A stretch of 64,000 bases of DNA from Cryptosporangium aurantiacum (GTDB lineage: Bacteria; Actinomycetota; Actinomycetes; Mycobacteriales; Cryptosporangiaceae), in contig NZ_FRCS01000008.1 in assembly GCF_900143005.1 (NCBI RefSeq), forward strand, positions 310,001-374,000, given 5' to 3'. The notes under the pieces were generated by a model. That model was given only the letters and a program-made list of their open reading frames with translations. It was not told where the DNA came from and did not search any database. Below are positions 16,721-24,932 of this stretch, one piece after another (the stretch's first letter is position 1; the number at the start of each line of letters is the position of its first letter). A program made the translations under genes and the position numbers.

Positions 16721-17101
16721 ATGGAGAACCGCTCCACGCACAACGGCTGGCCGGGTTCGCCGAGCCGAGTCACCTGCTCCACCGCCCCCGGCCTGGTGAC
16801 GATCACGCTCTCCGGAGAGATCGACCTGCTCGCCGCCGACGCCCTCGAAGCGGCGCTCGCCACCGCCGCCGACGCACAGCCCTCCGACGTCGTCGTCGAC
16901 CTCACCGGTGTGACGTTCATCGGGTCGCAGGCGCTCAGTTTCCTCGTCCGGCTGCACCACCTGACCGCCGAGGAAGGGCGGCTGACGACGCTGCAGCGCG
17001 TCCCGCCGCTCGTCCGCAAGGCCATGGTCACGGTCGGCCTCGACCTGCTGTTCGCGCTCGACGGCCCGGCCGCGGAACGCTCCGAGTCCGAGCACCGCTG
17101 A
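16721..17101 (+). CDS. STAS-domain anti-sigma factor antagonist
   Basis: 126 residues. STAS core: LVTITLSGEIDLLAADALE, VVVDLTGVTFIGSQALSFL, then VPPLVRKAMVTVGLDLLFAL. The phosphorylation-site motif reads FIGSQAL rather than DSxGL, with the serine kept. The start MENRSTHN at 16721 has AGGAGGACCTCG upstream. It is divergent from DUF6158. This is the second STAS protein in 4.5 kb and is not a close copy of the one at 12412. The likely role is partner switching with an anti-sigma kinase. Confidence 0.85.
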   Translation: MENRSTHNGWPGSPSRVTCSTAPGLVTITLSGEIDLLAADALEAALATAADAQPSDVVVDLTGVTFIGSQALSFLVRLHHLTAEEGRLTTLQRVPPLVRKAMVTVGLDLLFALDGPAAERSESEHR

Positions 17102-17201
17102 CCCTGACCGATCCAGTGACCCTCCGCACAGTTCCTTGATCGCGCCGGTCGGGGAGCCTGAGCCTCGACCTCGGCGATTTCGAGTCCGCGCGGAATCGGG
17201 T

Positions 17202-17207
17202 GACAAT
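17202..17207 (+). promoter_or_regulatory. -10 box GACAAT of the leaderless serA-type gene
   Basis: GACAAT begins exactly 12 nt before ATG 17214, and no convincing ribosome binding site precedes the gene. A weak -35 (TTCGAG, 17179-17184) lies 17 nt upstream. Leaderless transcription is inferred. Confidence 0.45.
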
Positions 17208-17213
17208 GGGTGC

Positions 17214-18413
17214 ATGCTCAAGGCACTGCTGCTGGAGAACCTGCATCCGCACGCCGAGGCGATCCTCAGCGCGGCCGGCGTCGAGGTCGACGCCCGGTCC
17301 GGCGCGCTCGACGAGTCGGAACTCATCGACGCGCTGTCCGGCGTCCAACTGCTCGGCATCCGGTCGAAGACCCAGGTGAGCGAGCAGGTGCTGGAGAAGG
17401 CACCCGACCTGCTGGCGATCGGTGCGTTCTGCATCGGCACCAACCAGATCGACCTCGTCTCCGCCGCCGGACGTGGCGTCGCGGTCTTCAACGCGCCGTT
17501 CTCCAACACCCGCAGTGTCGTCGAGCTCGCGCTGGCCGAGATCGTCGCGCTCACCCGCCGGCTGACCGACAAGAACAAGGCGCTGCACGAGGGCGTCTGG
17601 GACAAGTCCGCCGAGGGCAGCCACGAGGTGCGCGGGCGCCGGCTGGGCATCGTCGGTTACGGCAACATCGGCAGCCAGCTGTCGGTGCTCGCCGAGGCGC
17701 TGGGCATGTCGGTCGGGTTCTACGACACCGCCGAGAAGCTGGCCCTGGGCAACGCTCGCCGGTACAGCAACCTCGAGGACCTGCTCGACTGGGCGGACGT
17801 CATCACGCTGCACGTCGACGGGCGGTCGGGCAACGCCGGCCTGTTCGGCGAGGCCCAGTTCAAGCGGATGCGCCCGGGCTCGATCTTCCTCAACCTGTCC
17901 CGCGGTTTCCTGGTCGACCAGGAGGCGCTGCGCGACCACATCGTCAGCGGTCACCTGGCCGGTGCCGCGGTCGACGTGTTCCCGCACGAGCCGAAGCGGC
18001 GGGGCGACGAGTTCCACTCCGACCTGCGCGGCCTGCCGAACGTCATCCTGACCCCGCACATCGGTGGCTCCACCGAGGAGGCGCAGGAGGACATCGGCCG
18101 GTTCGTCGCCGGGAAGCTGCGCAGCTTCCTGGAGACCGGGAGCACGACGCTGAGCGTCAACCTGCCGCCGCTCAACCTGGAGCCGACGCCGGGCACGCAC
18201 CGGCTCGCCCACCTGCACCGCAACACGCCGGGCGTGCTGGCGACCGTCAACCGGATCCTGGCCGAGCACGGCGTCAACATCGAGGGGCAGCTGCTCAACA
18301 CGCGCGGCGAGCTCGGTTACGTGGTCACCGACGTGCCCGGCGTGCTCTCGGACGACGTCCTCGCCGCGCTGGAGGCAATGCCGGAGACGGTCTGCCTGCG
18401 TCAGTTCGGCTGA
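17214..18413 (+). CDS. serA: D-3-phosphoglycerate dehydrogenase, short ACT-type
   Basis: 399 residues, the length of the E. coli-type SerA. It oxidises 3-phosphoglycerate with NAD+, the first step of serine synthesis. Visible parts: substrate domain GAFCIGTNQIDL and FNAPFSNTRSVVELAL, NAD-binding GIVGYGNIGSQ near residue 146, catalytic Arg in LNLSRGFLVD, Glu in DVFPHEP and His in TPHIGGSTEEAQEDIG, and a C-terminal ACT domain (HRNTPGVLATVNRILAEHG) that usually binds serine for feedback inhibition. The start at 17214 is set by the -10 box 12 nt upstream. A perfect terminator hairpin follows the stop. High-GC actinobacteria often carry a longer SerA elsewhere, so this may be a second isozyme. Confidence 0.88.
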   Translation: MLKALLLENLHPHAEAILSAAGVEVDARSGALDESELIDALSGVQLLGIRSKTQVSEQVLEKAPDLLAIGAFCIGTNQIDLVSAAGRGVAVFNAPFSNTRSVVELALAEIVALTRRLTDKNKALHEGVWDKSAEGSHEVRGRRLGIVGYGNIGSQLSVLAEALGMSVGFYDTAEKLALGNARRYSNLEDLLDWADVITLHVDGRSGNAGLFGEAQFKRMRPGSIFLNLSRGFLVDQEALRDHIVSGHLAGAAVDVFPHEPKRRGDEFHSDLRGLPNVILTPHIGGSTEEAQEDIGRFVAGKLRSFLETGSTTLSVNLPPLNLEPTPGTHRLAHLHRNTPGVLATVNRILAEHGVNIEGQLLNTRGELGYVVTDVPGVLSDDVLAALEAMPETVCLRQFG

Positions 18414-18420
18414 CGTTCGT

Positions 18421-18444
18421 CCGAGGGCCGGAATCGGCCCTCGG
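18421..18444 (+). terminator. Perfect 10-bp hairpin after serA
   Basis: CCGAGGGCCG, loop GAAT, CGGCCCTCGG: a perfect 10-bp stem starting 8 nt after the serA stop. There is no strong U-tract, as is usual in actinobacteria. Confidence 0.75.
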
Positions 18445-18607
18445 ATTCCGATAACCCGGGCGACACGACGCACCGGGTTGTCCACCGTGCGTCGCCATGA
18501 AACCGTTCTGGCTGGCGAACGCTGGGCCTTCTGGTCAGGGCGCCGTCTCCTGACGACCCTTAGCTCGCCGACGAACGGTCGACCCCCGGCGAACGGAGCG
18601 GACAGCG

Positions 18608-20647
18608 GTGAAGCTCGCCAGGCGGACCCTGCTGCGTCGAACGCTGCAGGGCAGGCGACGGGTCTGGATCGCCGGGCCCGGTCGGTGGGTGGTCGGTGCC
18701 CTGCTGCCGATCGCCCCCGGTCTGGTCATCGCGACGACGCCCGCCGCGCAGGTGATCCCGGGTTTCCTGTTTCTCGTCGCGGTGGTCGCCGCCACCGTGA
18801 TCGGAGGTCGCGGCCCCGGCCTGCTGGCGACCGTCGTGGCCACCGGCGCGCTGGTCGCCGCGGTCGAGTTGTCCACGAAGCCGCTCCCGCAGGACCAGAC
18901 CAACGAATGGGTCTGGGCCGGGGTGTTCCTCGCGCTGACCGTCCTCGCGGTGGCTTGGGTCGACAACCTGCTCGGCGACGCCGCCCGCCGCGCCACCGCC
19001 GTGCTCGATCCGCTCGTCGAGGCGGCGCCGGTCGGCATCGCGCTCTTCGACCGCGACCTGCGGTTCGTCCGGGTGAACGCGGCGCTGGCCCGGCTGAGCA
19101 GGCTGTCGCCGAGCGCGCATCTGGGCCGGACGCTGGCCGACGTCATTCCGGACGTGCCGCCGGAGCTGACCGAGCAGCTCCGGTCGGTGCTCACCGTGGG
19201 CACGGTGCTGCGTCACCAGCTGCTGTCGGTCACCACGCCGGCCGGCACGTCCCGCCAGCTGATGGTGGACGCGTTCCCGGTGCGCTTGTCCGGCGGGCCG
19301 AGCGGTTCGATCACCGGCATCGGCGCGGTCGTAGCCGACATCACCGAGCGGAACCGGCTCGAGCAGCTGGAGCGGGAGACGTCCCAGTTGCAGGTGACCG
19401 CGCAGCTCAGCCACCGGCTGCTGGAGTCACAGCGGATCGCCCAGCTCGCCGGCTTCGAGGTCAGCGTGGCCGGCCAGCGGACCATCTGGTCGGAGGAGTT
19501 GTGCGCGCTGATGGGGCGCACCGAACCGCCGGTCACCGACGAGGACTTCCGCGCGCACGTCCATCCGGACGAGTTCGAGCGCCTGACTTCCGTGTACCTC
19601 CGCGCGCTCTCCACGGGTGGGCCGTTCACGGTGGAGACCCGGATGATCCGTACCGACGGCTCGGTGCGGGAGATCCTGGTGCACGGCGAGGCCGTCCGCG
19701 CGGGCAACGACCCGGACGCCGAGGTCATCGGCCTCTGGGGCGTGGTGCAGGACGTCACCGAAGCCAAGGTCACCAAGGACGAGCTGTTCGCTACGCAGGG
19801 CGAGTTGTCTGCCGCGCAAGGCGAGCTGTCCGCCACTCAGGGCGAGCTGGTTGCCGCGCAACGAGACATCGCCGAGGCACGCGCCGAGGCCAAGGCCGAG
19901 CGCCGGGTGCTGGAGCTGTTCCAGCGGGCGATGCTGCCGAAAGAGCTGCCGGACGTCCCCGGTGGTGCGCTGCGAGCCGAGTACCTCGCGGTCGCCGACC
20001 GGATCGACGTCGGGGGCGACTGGTACGACGCGTTCGCGCTGCCGGACGGGCGGATCGCGCTGTCGATCGGCGACGTCGTCGGCCATGATCAGCAGGCCGC
20101 AGCGATCATGGGCCAGGTGCGGGCGATCAACCGCGGGTACGCGCTCGAGCAGCCCGATCCGGGCGCGGTCCTCACCCGGCTGAACCGGCTCCTGATCCTC
20201 GGTTATCCGAGCGGAACGCTGGTCAGCGCGGTGACCGGCCTGTACGACCCGGGCACCGGCGTGTTGCAGTGGGCGAACGCGGGCCATCCGTATCCGCTGC
20301 TCGCCAGTCCACCGGTCCCGGGCGCGTGTCCGCAGGTGAGCGTCTTGGAGAGCAGCGACCCGATCCTCGGCGCGGCCAGTACCCGGGTCTACACGACCCG
20401 GACGCTGACGCTGCCCGAGGACGGCACGCTGCTCTGGTACACGGACGGGTTGATCGAGCGACGGTACGCCGACCTGGAGGTCGGTCAGGACAAGCTCGCC
20501 ACGCTCCTGGCCCAGATCGTCGCGTCCCCGACGCCGGTGTCTGCCGATGCGGTCATCGAGGGCGTCACGAGCGGAATGGTGGCCGCCGGTGCGCTGGAGG
20601 ACGACGTCTGCGTGCTCGCCCTCCAGCGCCGCGCTGACAGCAGCTGA
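18608..20647 (+). CDS. PAS-domain PP2C/SpoIIE-type protein phosphatase with membrane anchor
   Basis: 679 residues. Residues ~25-125 form several membrane helices (a KdpD/DUF4118-like anchor: LLPIAPGLVIATTP, GFLFLVAVVAATVIGGRGP). Two PAS domains follow (EAAPVGIALFDRDLRFVRVN and a PAS_3-like part with RMIRTDGSVREILVHGEA). A short coiled coil of four heptads (ATQGELS, AAQGELS, ATQGELV, AAQRDIA; residues 395-422) leads to the SpoIIE phosphatase domain, with LFQRAMLPKELPDVPG, VGGDWYDAFALPDGR, IGDVVGHDQQAA, WANAGHPYP, LWYTDGLIERR and EDDVCVLAL, all metal-binding Asp/Gly positions intact. GTG 18608 has ACGGAG 9 nt upstream. It probably dephosphorylates a STAS protein such as those at 12412 or 16721 (inference). 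Confidence 0.9.
   Translation: MKLARRTLLRRTLQGRRRVWIAGPGRWVVGALLPIAPGLVIATTPAAQVIPGFLFLVAVVAATVIGGRGPGLLATVVATGALVAAVELSTKPLPQDQTNEWVWAGVFLALTVLAVAWVDNLLGDAARRATAVLDPLVEAAPVGIALFDRDLRFVRVNAALARLSRLSPSAHLGRTLADVIPDVPPELTEQLRSVLTVGTVLRHQLLSVTTPAGTSRQLMVDAFPVRLSGGPSGSITGIGAVVADITERNRLEQLERETSQLQVTAQLSHRLLESQRIAQLAGFEVSVAGQRTIWSEELCALMGRTEPPVTDEDFRAHVHPDEFERLTSVYLRALSTGGPFTVETRMIRTDGSVREILVHGEAVRAGNDPDAEVIGLWGVVQDVTEAKVTKDELFATQGELSAAQGELSATQGELVAAQRDIAEARAEAKAERRVLELFQRAMLPKELPDVPGGALRAEYLAVADRIDVGGDWYDAFALPDGRIALSIGDVVGHDQQAAAIMGQVRAINRGYALEQPDPGAVLTRLNRLLILGYPSGTLVSAVTGLYDPGTGVLQWANAGHPYPLLASPPVPGACPQVSVLESSDPILGAASTRVYTTRTLTLPEDGTLLWYTDGLIERRYADLEVGQDKLATLLAQIVASPTPVSADAVIEGVTSGMVAAGALEDDVCVLALQRRADSS
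19790..19873 (+). repeat. 21-nt in-frame repeat encoding coiled-coil heptads
   Basis: Four 21-nt units (19790, 19811, 19832, 19853) encode ATQGELS, AAQGELS, ATQGELV and AAQRDIA between the PAS and SpoIIE domains. The exact 7-residue period preserves helix register, so copy-number change would alter signalling-helix length without breaking phase. Confidence 0.8.
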
Positions 20648-20705
20648 CCTGTTCGTCACGTAGGGTGGTGGTCACCGCCGCCCTTCGAGAGGACCACGTC
20701 CGCTG

Positions 20706-21134
20706 ATGCCGCACGCCACCGCAGGGCACGTGCCCCTCGTGGTGCGCGCGGCGGCTCGGCTCGTCCTGACGCTCTGCGCGGCGCTGCTCGCGACGGCGGG
20801 CCTGGGCGTCGCAACCGCATCGCCCACCTCGGCCGCACCGTCCTCGGGGGCACCATCCTCGGGGGCCGCACCGGCCGTCGTTCGTGCCGCCGTGCACGGC
20901 GCGGTCACCGGCACCGCGAACCGACAGCGGCCGCAGAGCAGGCACGAGAACTCGGCACCGGCCTACCGCGCACACCCCGACGCCTTGCCGCTCGGGACCA
21001 CGGTCACCGGCGTCGACGTCGCCGACCCGCTGCTCCCGGCCGGCCGGGCGCTGACCGGTGCGCCCACCCGCGCGCCACCGGCGCCCACCGGACTCCCCGA
21101 CACCCGAGCCCCACCCACCTCCGGACACTTCTGA
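20706..21134 (+). CDS. Secreted or membrane-anchored protein of unknown function
   Basis: 142 residues with an N-terminal signal sequence (basic start, then LVLTLCAALLATAGLGVA and an ASPTSAAP cleavage-like region). The rest is disordered, rich in Ala, Pro, Thr and Arg, with no recognisable domain. GAGAGGACC lies upstream of ATG 20706 at a rather long spacing, and TAGGGT at 20661-20666 could be its -10. It ends 65 nt before the secDF start on the same strand. I do not recognise the family; a real but fast-evolving secreted peptide is plausible. Confidence 0.5.
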   Translation: MPHATAGHVPLVVRAAARLVLTLCAALLATAGLGVATASPTSAAPSSGAPSSGAAPAVVRAAVHGAVTGTANRQRPQSRHENSAPAYRAHPDALPLGTTVTGVDVADPLLPAGRALTGAPTRAPPAPTGLPDTRAPPTSGHF

Positions 21135-21199
21135 GCCGTCCGGCCCGCGCCGTTTCCTCGTGCGCGCGCCGGTGACCGCTTTCCGTCCGGAGGACTTCC

Positions 21200-23518
21200 A
21201 TGACACGCGCCATCCTGGCGCGCGCGGTGTTCGCGTGCGCTGTCGTCGCCGTCTCCGTTTATCTGACCGTCACTGCCACCCCACGGCTGGGCCTCGACCT
21301 GCGCGGTGGGACCCAGATCGTGCTCGAGACCAAGAACACTTCAACGACGAAGGCGGACGCCGAAGCGACCGACCGCACGGTCGAGGTGCTCCGCCGCCGG
21401 ATCGACGCGCTCGGCGTGACCGAGCCGACGATCACCCGCTCCGGTGAGAACCGGATCATCGTCGAGCTGCCCGGCGTCCAGGACCCGGCCGAAGCGGCAG
21501 CCGTGATCGGCCGGACCGCACAGCTCACCGTGCGGCCGGTCCTCGGTCATGCCGAGGACGCCACGGCGCCCAGCCCGCCACCGCCCTCACCGCCGTCCGA
21601 CCCGCCGTCCTCCACGCCGTCCGACCCGGCGTCGGAGGTCACGCTGACCGACGACTCGGGAGTGCCCCTCCGGCTCGGCCCGCCCGCGCTGACCGGGGAA
21701 GGGATCGCCGACGCCGCGGCGTCGTTCGACGCCACCAGCGGCCTCGGCTGGTTCGTCACCGTGGACTTCCGCGGCTCCGGCGAGAAGGCGTGGGAGACCG
21801 TGACCGGCCGGGCCGCGTGCTCCCCGGCGGGAGACCCGACGCGCCGGGTCGCGATCGTGCTCGACCAGGAGATCGTGTCCGCGCCGCAGGTCGGCGAGGA
21901 CGTGCGCTGTGACGTCGGCATCGTGGGCGGGTCGACCCAGATCACCGGATCGTTCTCCAAGGCCGAGGCGAACGACCTCGCGCTGCTGGTGAAGGCGGGC
22001 GCGCTGCCGGTGCCGGTGGAGACCGTCGAGCAGCGGACGGTCGGCCCCACGCTCGGTGCCGCCGCGATCCGCGCGAGCGCCGAGGCCGCAGTGATCGGCG
22101 TCGCGCTCACGGTCGGGTTCCTGCTGCTGGTCTATCGGCTGTCCGGTCTGGTCGCCGCCGTCGCGCTGGCCGGGTACGGCGCGCTGTCCTACGGTGCGCT
22201 GACCGCGCTCGGCGCGACGCTGACGCTCCCCGGGCTGGCCGGATTCGTCCTGGCGATCGGGATGGCGATCGACGGCTGCGTGCTGATCTTCGAGCGCTCG
22301 CGGGAAGAGGTGTCGCGCGGTCTCCCAGCGGCGGTGAGCGGCGGATTCCGGCATGCGCTCTCGGCGATCGCTGACTCGAACGTCACAACGCTGCTCGCCG
22401 CAGGCCTGTTGTTCTTCCTGGCGTCCGGGCCGGTCCGCGGATTCGGCGTGACGCTGTCGATCGGTGTGCTGGCCTCGATGGTGAGCGCGCTGCTGTTCAC
22501 CCGCGTGCTGATGGAGGTGCTCGTCGCGCTGCCGTGGGTGCGGCGTCACCCGGCCTGGACCGGCCTGGCAGGCCCCGGCCGCGTGCAGCGGTGGATCACC
22601 GGGCGCAACCTCGACCTGATGCGGCGCCGCAAGGTGTTCCTGGCGGGCTCGGCCGTGCTGGTCGTGGTGGCGCTGGCCGGGATCGGTCTCCGCGGCTTGA
22701 ACCTCGGCGTGGAGTTCACCGGCGGCCGGCTGATGGAGTACACGACCGCGTCCCCGATCGCGATCGGTGACGCGCGGCAGGCCGTGGCCGACGCCGGGTT
22801 CCCGCGCGCGGTGGTGGTGGAGTCCGGCGACTCCGACGTGAGCGTCCGGACCGAACGGATCTCCGACGACGAGGAGCAGCGCATCCGGAACGCGCTCACC
22901 GAGGCGTCCGGCGGAGCGGTCGAGCGGATCAGGGACGAGCAGATCGGCCCGTCGCTGGGCAGCGAGCTACGGACGAAAGCGCTGATCGGCCTCGCCGTCG
23001 CGCTGGTCGCGCAGGCCGCCTACCTGGCGCTGCGGTTCCGGTGGACGTTCGCGGTCTCGTCGGTCGTGGCGATGCTGCACGACGTCCTGATCGTCGTCGG
23101 CCTGTTCGCCTGGCTCGGGAAGTCACTCGACGGGGTGTTCCTCGCGGCGCTGCTCACCGTGATCGGGTACTCGGTGAACGACTCGGTGGTGATCTTCGAC
23201 CGGGTCCGGGAGCGGTGGCGCGGCGCGAACCGCGCGACCCCGTTCGCGAACGTCGCGAACGAAGCAGTGCTGCAGACGGTGCCGCGCACGGTCAACACCG
23301 GGCTGGGCGCGCTGTTCATCCTCACCGCGCTGGCCGTGCTGGGTGGTGACTCGCTGACCGACTTCGCGATCGCGCTGCTCGCCGGCGTGCTGGTCGGCAC
23401 GGCGTCGTCGGCGCTGACCGCGACACCGCTCGCGGTCGTACTGGAGAACCGGTGGCCGGGTCGCGTCCGCGGCACCGCGAAGTCGCCCGTTCGGGTCGGC
23501 AACGGGGCGGTGGTCTGA
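21200..23518 (+). CDS. secDF: Fused protein-export membrane protein SecDF
   Basis: 772 residues combining SecD and SecF in one chain, which helps SecYEG export using the proton gradient. SecD half: RLGLDLRGGTQIVLE, a P1 head domain interrupted by a Pro/Ser-rich insert (residues ~124-144), and membrane motif AIGMAIDGCVLIFERSREE (functional Asp kept; the usual A-N after it is G-C). SecF half: NLGVEFTGGRLMEY, GPSLGSELRTKALIGLAV, and VIGYSVNDSVVIFDRVRER. Twelve membrane helices are expected. The start has GGAGGACTTCC. Actinobacteria normally have separate secD and secF next to yajC and ruvB, so this is probably an additional system. The stop overlaps the antiporter start (TGATG). Confidence 0.9.
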   Translation: MTRAILARAVFACAVVAVSVYLTVTATPRLGLDLRGGTQIVLETKNTSTTKADAEATDRTVEVLRRRIDALGVTEPTITRSGENRIIVELPGVQDPAEAAAVIGRTAQLTVRPVLGHAEDATAPSPPPPSPPSDPPSSTPSDPASEVTLTDDSGVPLRLGPPALTGEGIADAAASFDATSGLGWFVTVDFRGSGEKAWETVTGRAACSPAGDPTRRVAIVLDQEIVSAPQVGEDVRCDVGIVGGSTQITGSFSKAEANDLALLVKAGALPVPVETVEQRTVGPTLGAAAIRASAEAAVIGVALTVGFLLLVYRLSGLVAAVALAGYGALSYGALTALGATLTLPGLAGFVLAIGMAIDGCVLIFERSREEVSRGLPAAVSGGFRHALSAIADSNVTTLLAAGLLFFLASGPVRGFGVTLSIGVLASMVSALLFTRVLMEVLVALPWVRRHPAWTGLAGPGRVQRWITGRNLDLMRRRKVFLAGSAVLVVVALAGIGLRGLNLGVEFTGGRLMEYTTASPIAIGDARQAVADAGFPRAVVVESGDSDVSVRTERISDDEEQRIRNALTEASGGAVERIRDEQIGPSLGSELRTKALIGLAVALVAQAAYLALRFRWTFAVSSVVAMLHDVLIVVGLFAWLGKSLDGVFLAALLTVIGYSVNDSVVIFDRVRERWRGANRATPFANVANEAVLQTVPRTVNTGLGALFILTALAVLGGDSLTDFAIALLAGVLVGTASSALTATPLAVVLENRWPGRVRGTAKSPVRVGNGAVV

Positions 23519-24825
23519 TGCACACCGCGGAGATCCTGCTCGCGCTCGGCGGTGCGTTCCTCGCCGCCGGAGTGCTGGCTCGTCTGGGGGCCAAGATCGG
23601 GCTGCCGACGATCCCGCTGTTCGTCCTGGCCGGGGTGCTGCTCGGCCCGCACACGCCGGGGATCGCCCTGGTCGAGGATCCGTCGCACTTCACGCTGCTG
23701 TCCACACTCGGCCTGGTGTTCCTGCTGTTCTACCTGGGCCTCGAGTTCCATCTGGACGACCTGGTCAACGGCGGACGGAAGCTCGTCATCGCCGGTCTCG
23801 GGTACCTGGTCCTGAACATCGGCGGCGGTCTGGCGTTCGGATTCGCGCTCGGCTGGGGCACCCGGGAAGCGCTGGTGATGGCCGGGGTCGTCGGCATCTC
23901 GTCCTCGGCGATCGTCAGCAAGCTGTTGATCGAGCTCGGGCGGCTCCGGAACCCGGAGTCCCGGTTGATCCTCGGCATCATCGTGGTCGAGGACGTGTTC
24001 CTGGCCTTCTACCTGGCGGCACTGCAGCCTGTTCTGGGGGACGCTTCGTCGCTCGCCGCCGCAGCTGGGCAGTTCGGTGTCGCGTTCGCGTTCCTCGTGC
24101 TGCTGTTCGGATTGGCGCGCTGGGGCAGCCGGTTGGTGTCGCGGCTGCTCGACGTCCGGGCCGACGAACTGCTCGTCGTCATGTTCGTCGGGCTGGCGGT
24201 GGTGGCCGCGGGCGCCGCCGAGGAGCTCGGGGTCTCGGACGCGATCGGGGCGTTCATGATCGGCCTCGTCATCGGGTCGACACCGCACGCGGAGCGGGTC
24301 ACCACGCTGGTGCATCCGCTGCGGGACGCGTTCGCCGCGCTGTTCTTCTTCACGTTCGGGTTGACAATCGACCCGGGCGACGTGCTGGCGGTGGCCGGTC
24401 CGATCGCGGTGGCGGTCGTGCTGACGATCCTGCTGAACCTGGTGGCGGGGCTGGGTGCCGCGCGCCTGTACGGATTCGATCGACGCGCCGGGACGAACGT
24501 CGCGGTGACGGTGCTCACCAGGGGCGAGTTCTCGATCGTGCTGGGGACGCTGGCGATCGGCGCCGGGCTCGACCCACGGGTGGCGGCGTTCGCGGCCGGA
24601 TACGTGCTGGTGCTGGCGATCATCGGGCCGCTGGCGGTGGTACGGACCGAGTGGCTAGCCCGGTTCGTTCCGTCGCGTGTGCTGCCGGCCGCGGTATCGG
24701 AGGCGCCACCAGCCGGGCCAACGGTCGGGCCACCGGTCGCGTCGCCGGCCGAGGGGCAGTGCGAGGGAGAAACGCGACGCGACGGCGCCGTCGGGCGTGC
24801 GTCGGGATCTGCCGGGCGAGGCTGA
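23518..24825 (+). CDS. CPA2-family cation:proton antiporter (KefB-like)
   Basis: 435 residues, about 12 membrane helices. Family marks: GLPTIPLFVLAGVLLGPHTPG, LGLVFLLFYLGLEFHLDDL, GVVGISSSAIVSKLLIELG, IIVVEDVFLAFYLA, VSDAIGAFMIGLVIGST, FFTFGLTIDP and LTRGEFSIVLGTLAIGA. No C-terminal TrkA-N domain; the tail of ~45 residues is polar and low-complexity and ends Gly-Arg-Gly-stop. The ATG shares one base with the secDF stop, so it is translationally coupled. The final codons match the first 13 nt of the 88-nt repeat seen at 9532 and 28315. It exchanges K+ or Na+ for H+; ion choice unknown. Confidence 0.88.
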   Translation: MHTAEILLALGGAFLAAGVLARLGAKIGLPTIPLFVLAGVLLGPHTPGIALVEDPSHFTLLSTLGLVFLLFYLGLEFHLDDLVNGGRKLVIAGLGYLVLNIGGGLAFGFALGWGTREALVMAGVVGISSSAIVSKLLIELGRLRNPESRLILGIIVVEDVFLAFYLAALQPVLGDASSLAAAAGQFGVAFAFLVLLFGLARWGSRLVSRLLDVRADELLVVMFVGLAVVAAGAAEELGVSDAIGAFMIGLVIGSTPHAERVTTLVHPLRDAFAALFFFTFGLTIDPGDVLAVAGPIAVAVVLTILLNLVAGLGAARLYGFDRRAGTNVAVTVLTRGEFSIVLGTLAIGAGLDPRVAAFAAGYVLVLAIIGPLAVVRTEWLARFVPSRVLPAAVSEAPPAGPTVGPPVASPAEGQCEGETRRDGAVGRASGSAGRG

Positions 24826-24840
24826 CCTCGCTCGAACGAC

Positions 24841-24874
24841 TGGGCGGATCCGGGCCTCGGCCCGGATCCGCCCA
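24841..24874 (+). terminator. Perfect 15-bp terminator hairpin after the antiporter gene
   Basis: TGGGCGGATCCGGGC, loop CTCG, GCCCGGATCCGCCCA: fifteen perfect pairs with a tetraloop, 15 nt after the antiporter stop. It insulates the secDF operon from the next gene. Confidence 0.85.
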
Positions 24875-24906
24875 CCGAATTTCAACCTGTGGACAACCGT
24901 AACTTG

Positions 24907-24926
24907 TCGTACAGGCGTTCTAGCCT
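24907..24926 (+). promoter_or_regulatory. Candidate LexA (SOS) box overlapping a TAGCCT -10 box
   Basis: TCGTACAGGCGTTCTA at 24907-24922 matches 10 of the 12 fixed positions of the mycobacterial SOS box TCGAAC-N4-GTTCGA. It overlaps the -10 hexamer TAGCCT (24921-24926), whose first base is exactly 12 nt before ATG 24933. Several 13E12-family genes of Mycobacterium tuberculosis are known LexA targets, which makes the assignment plausible. Confidence 0.5.
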
Positions 24927-24932
24927 TTGGTC

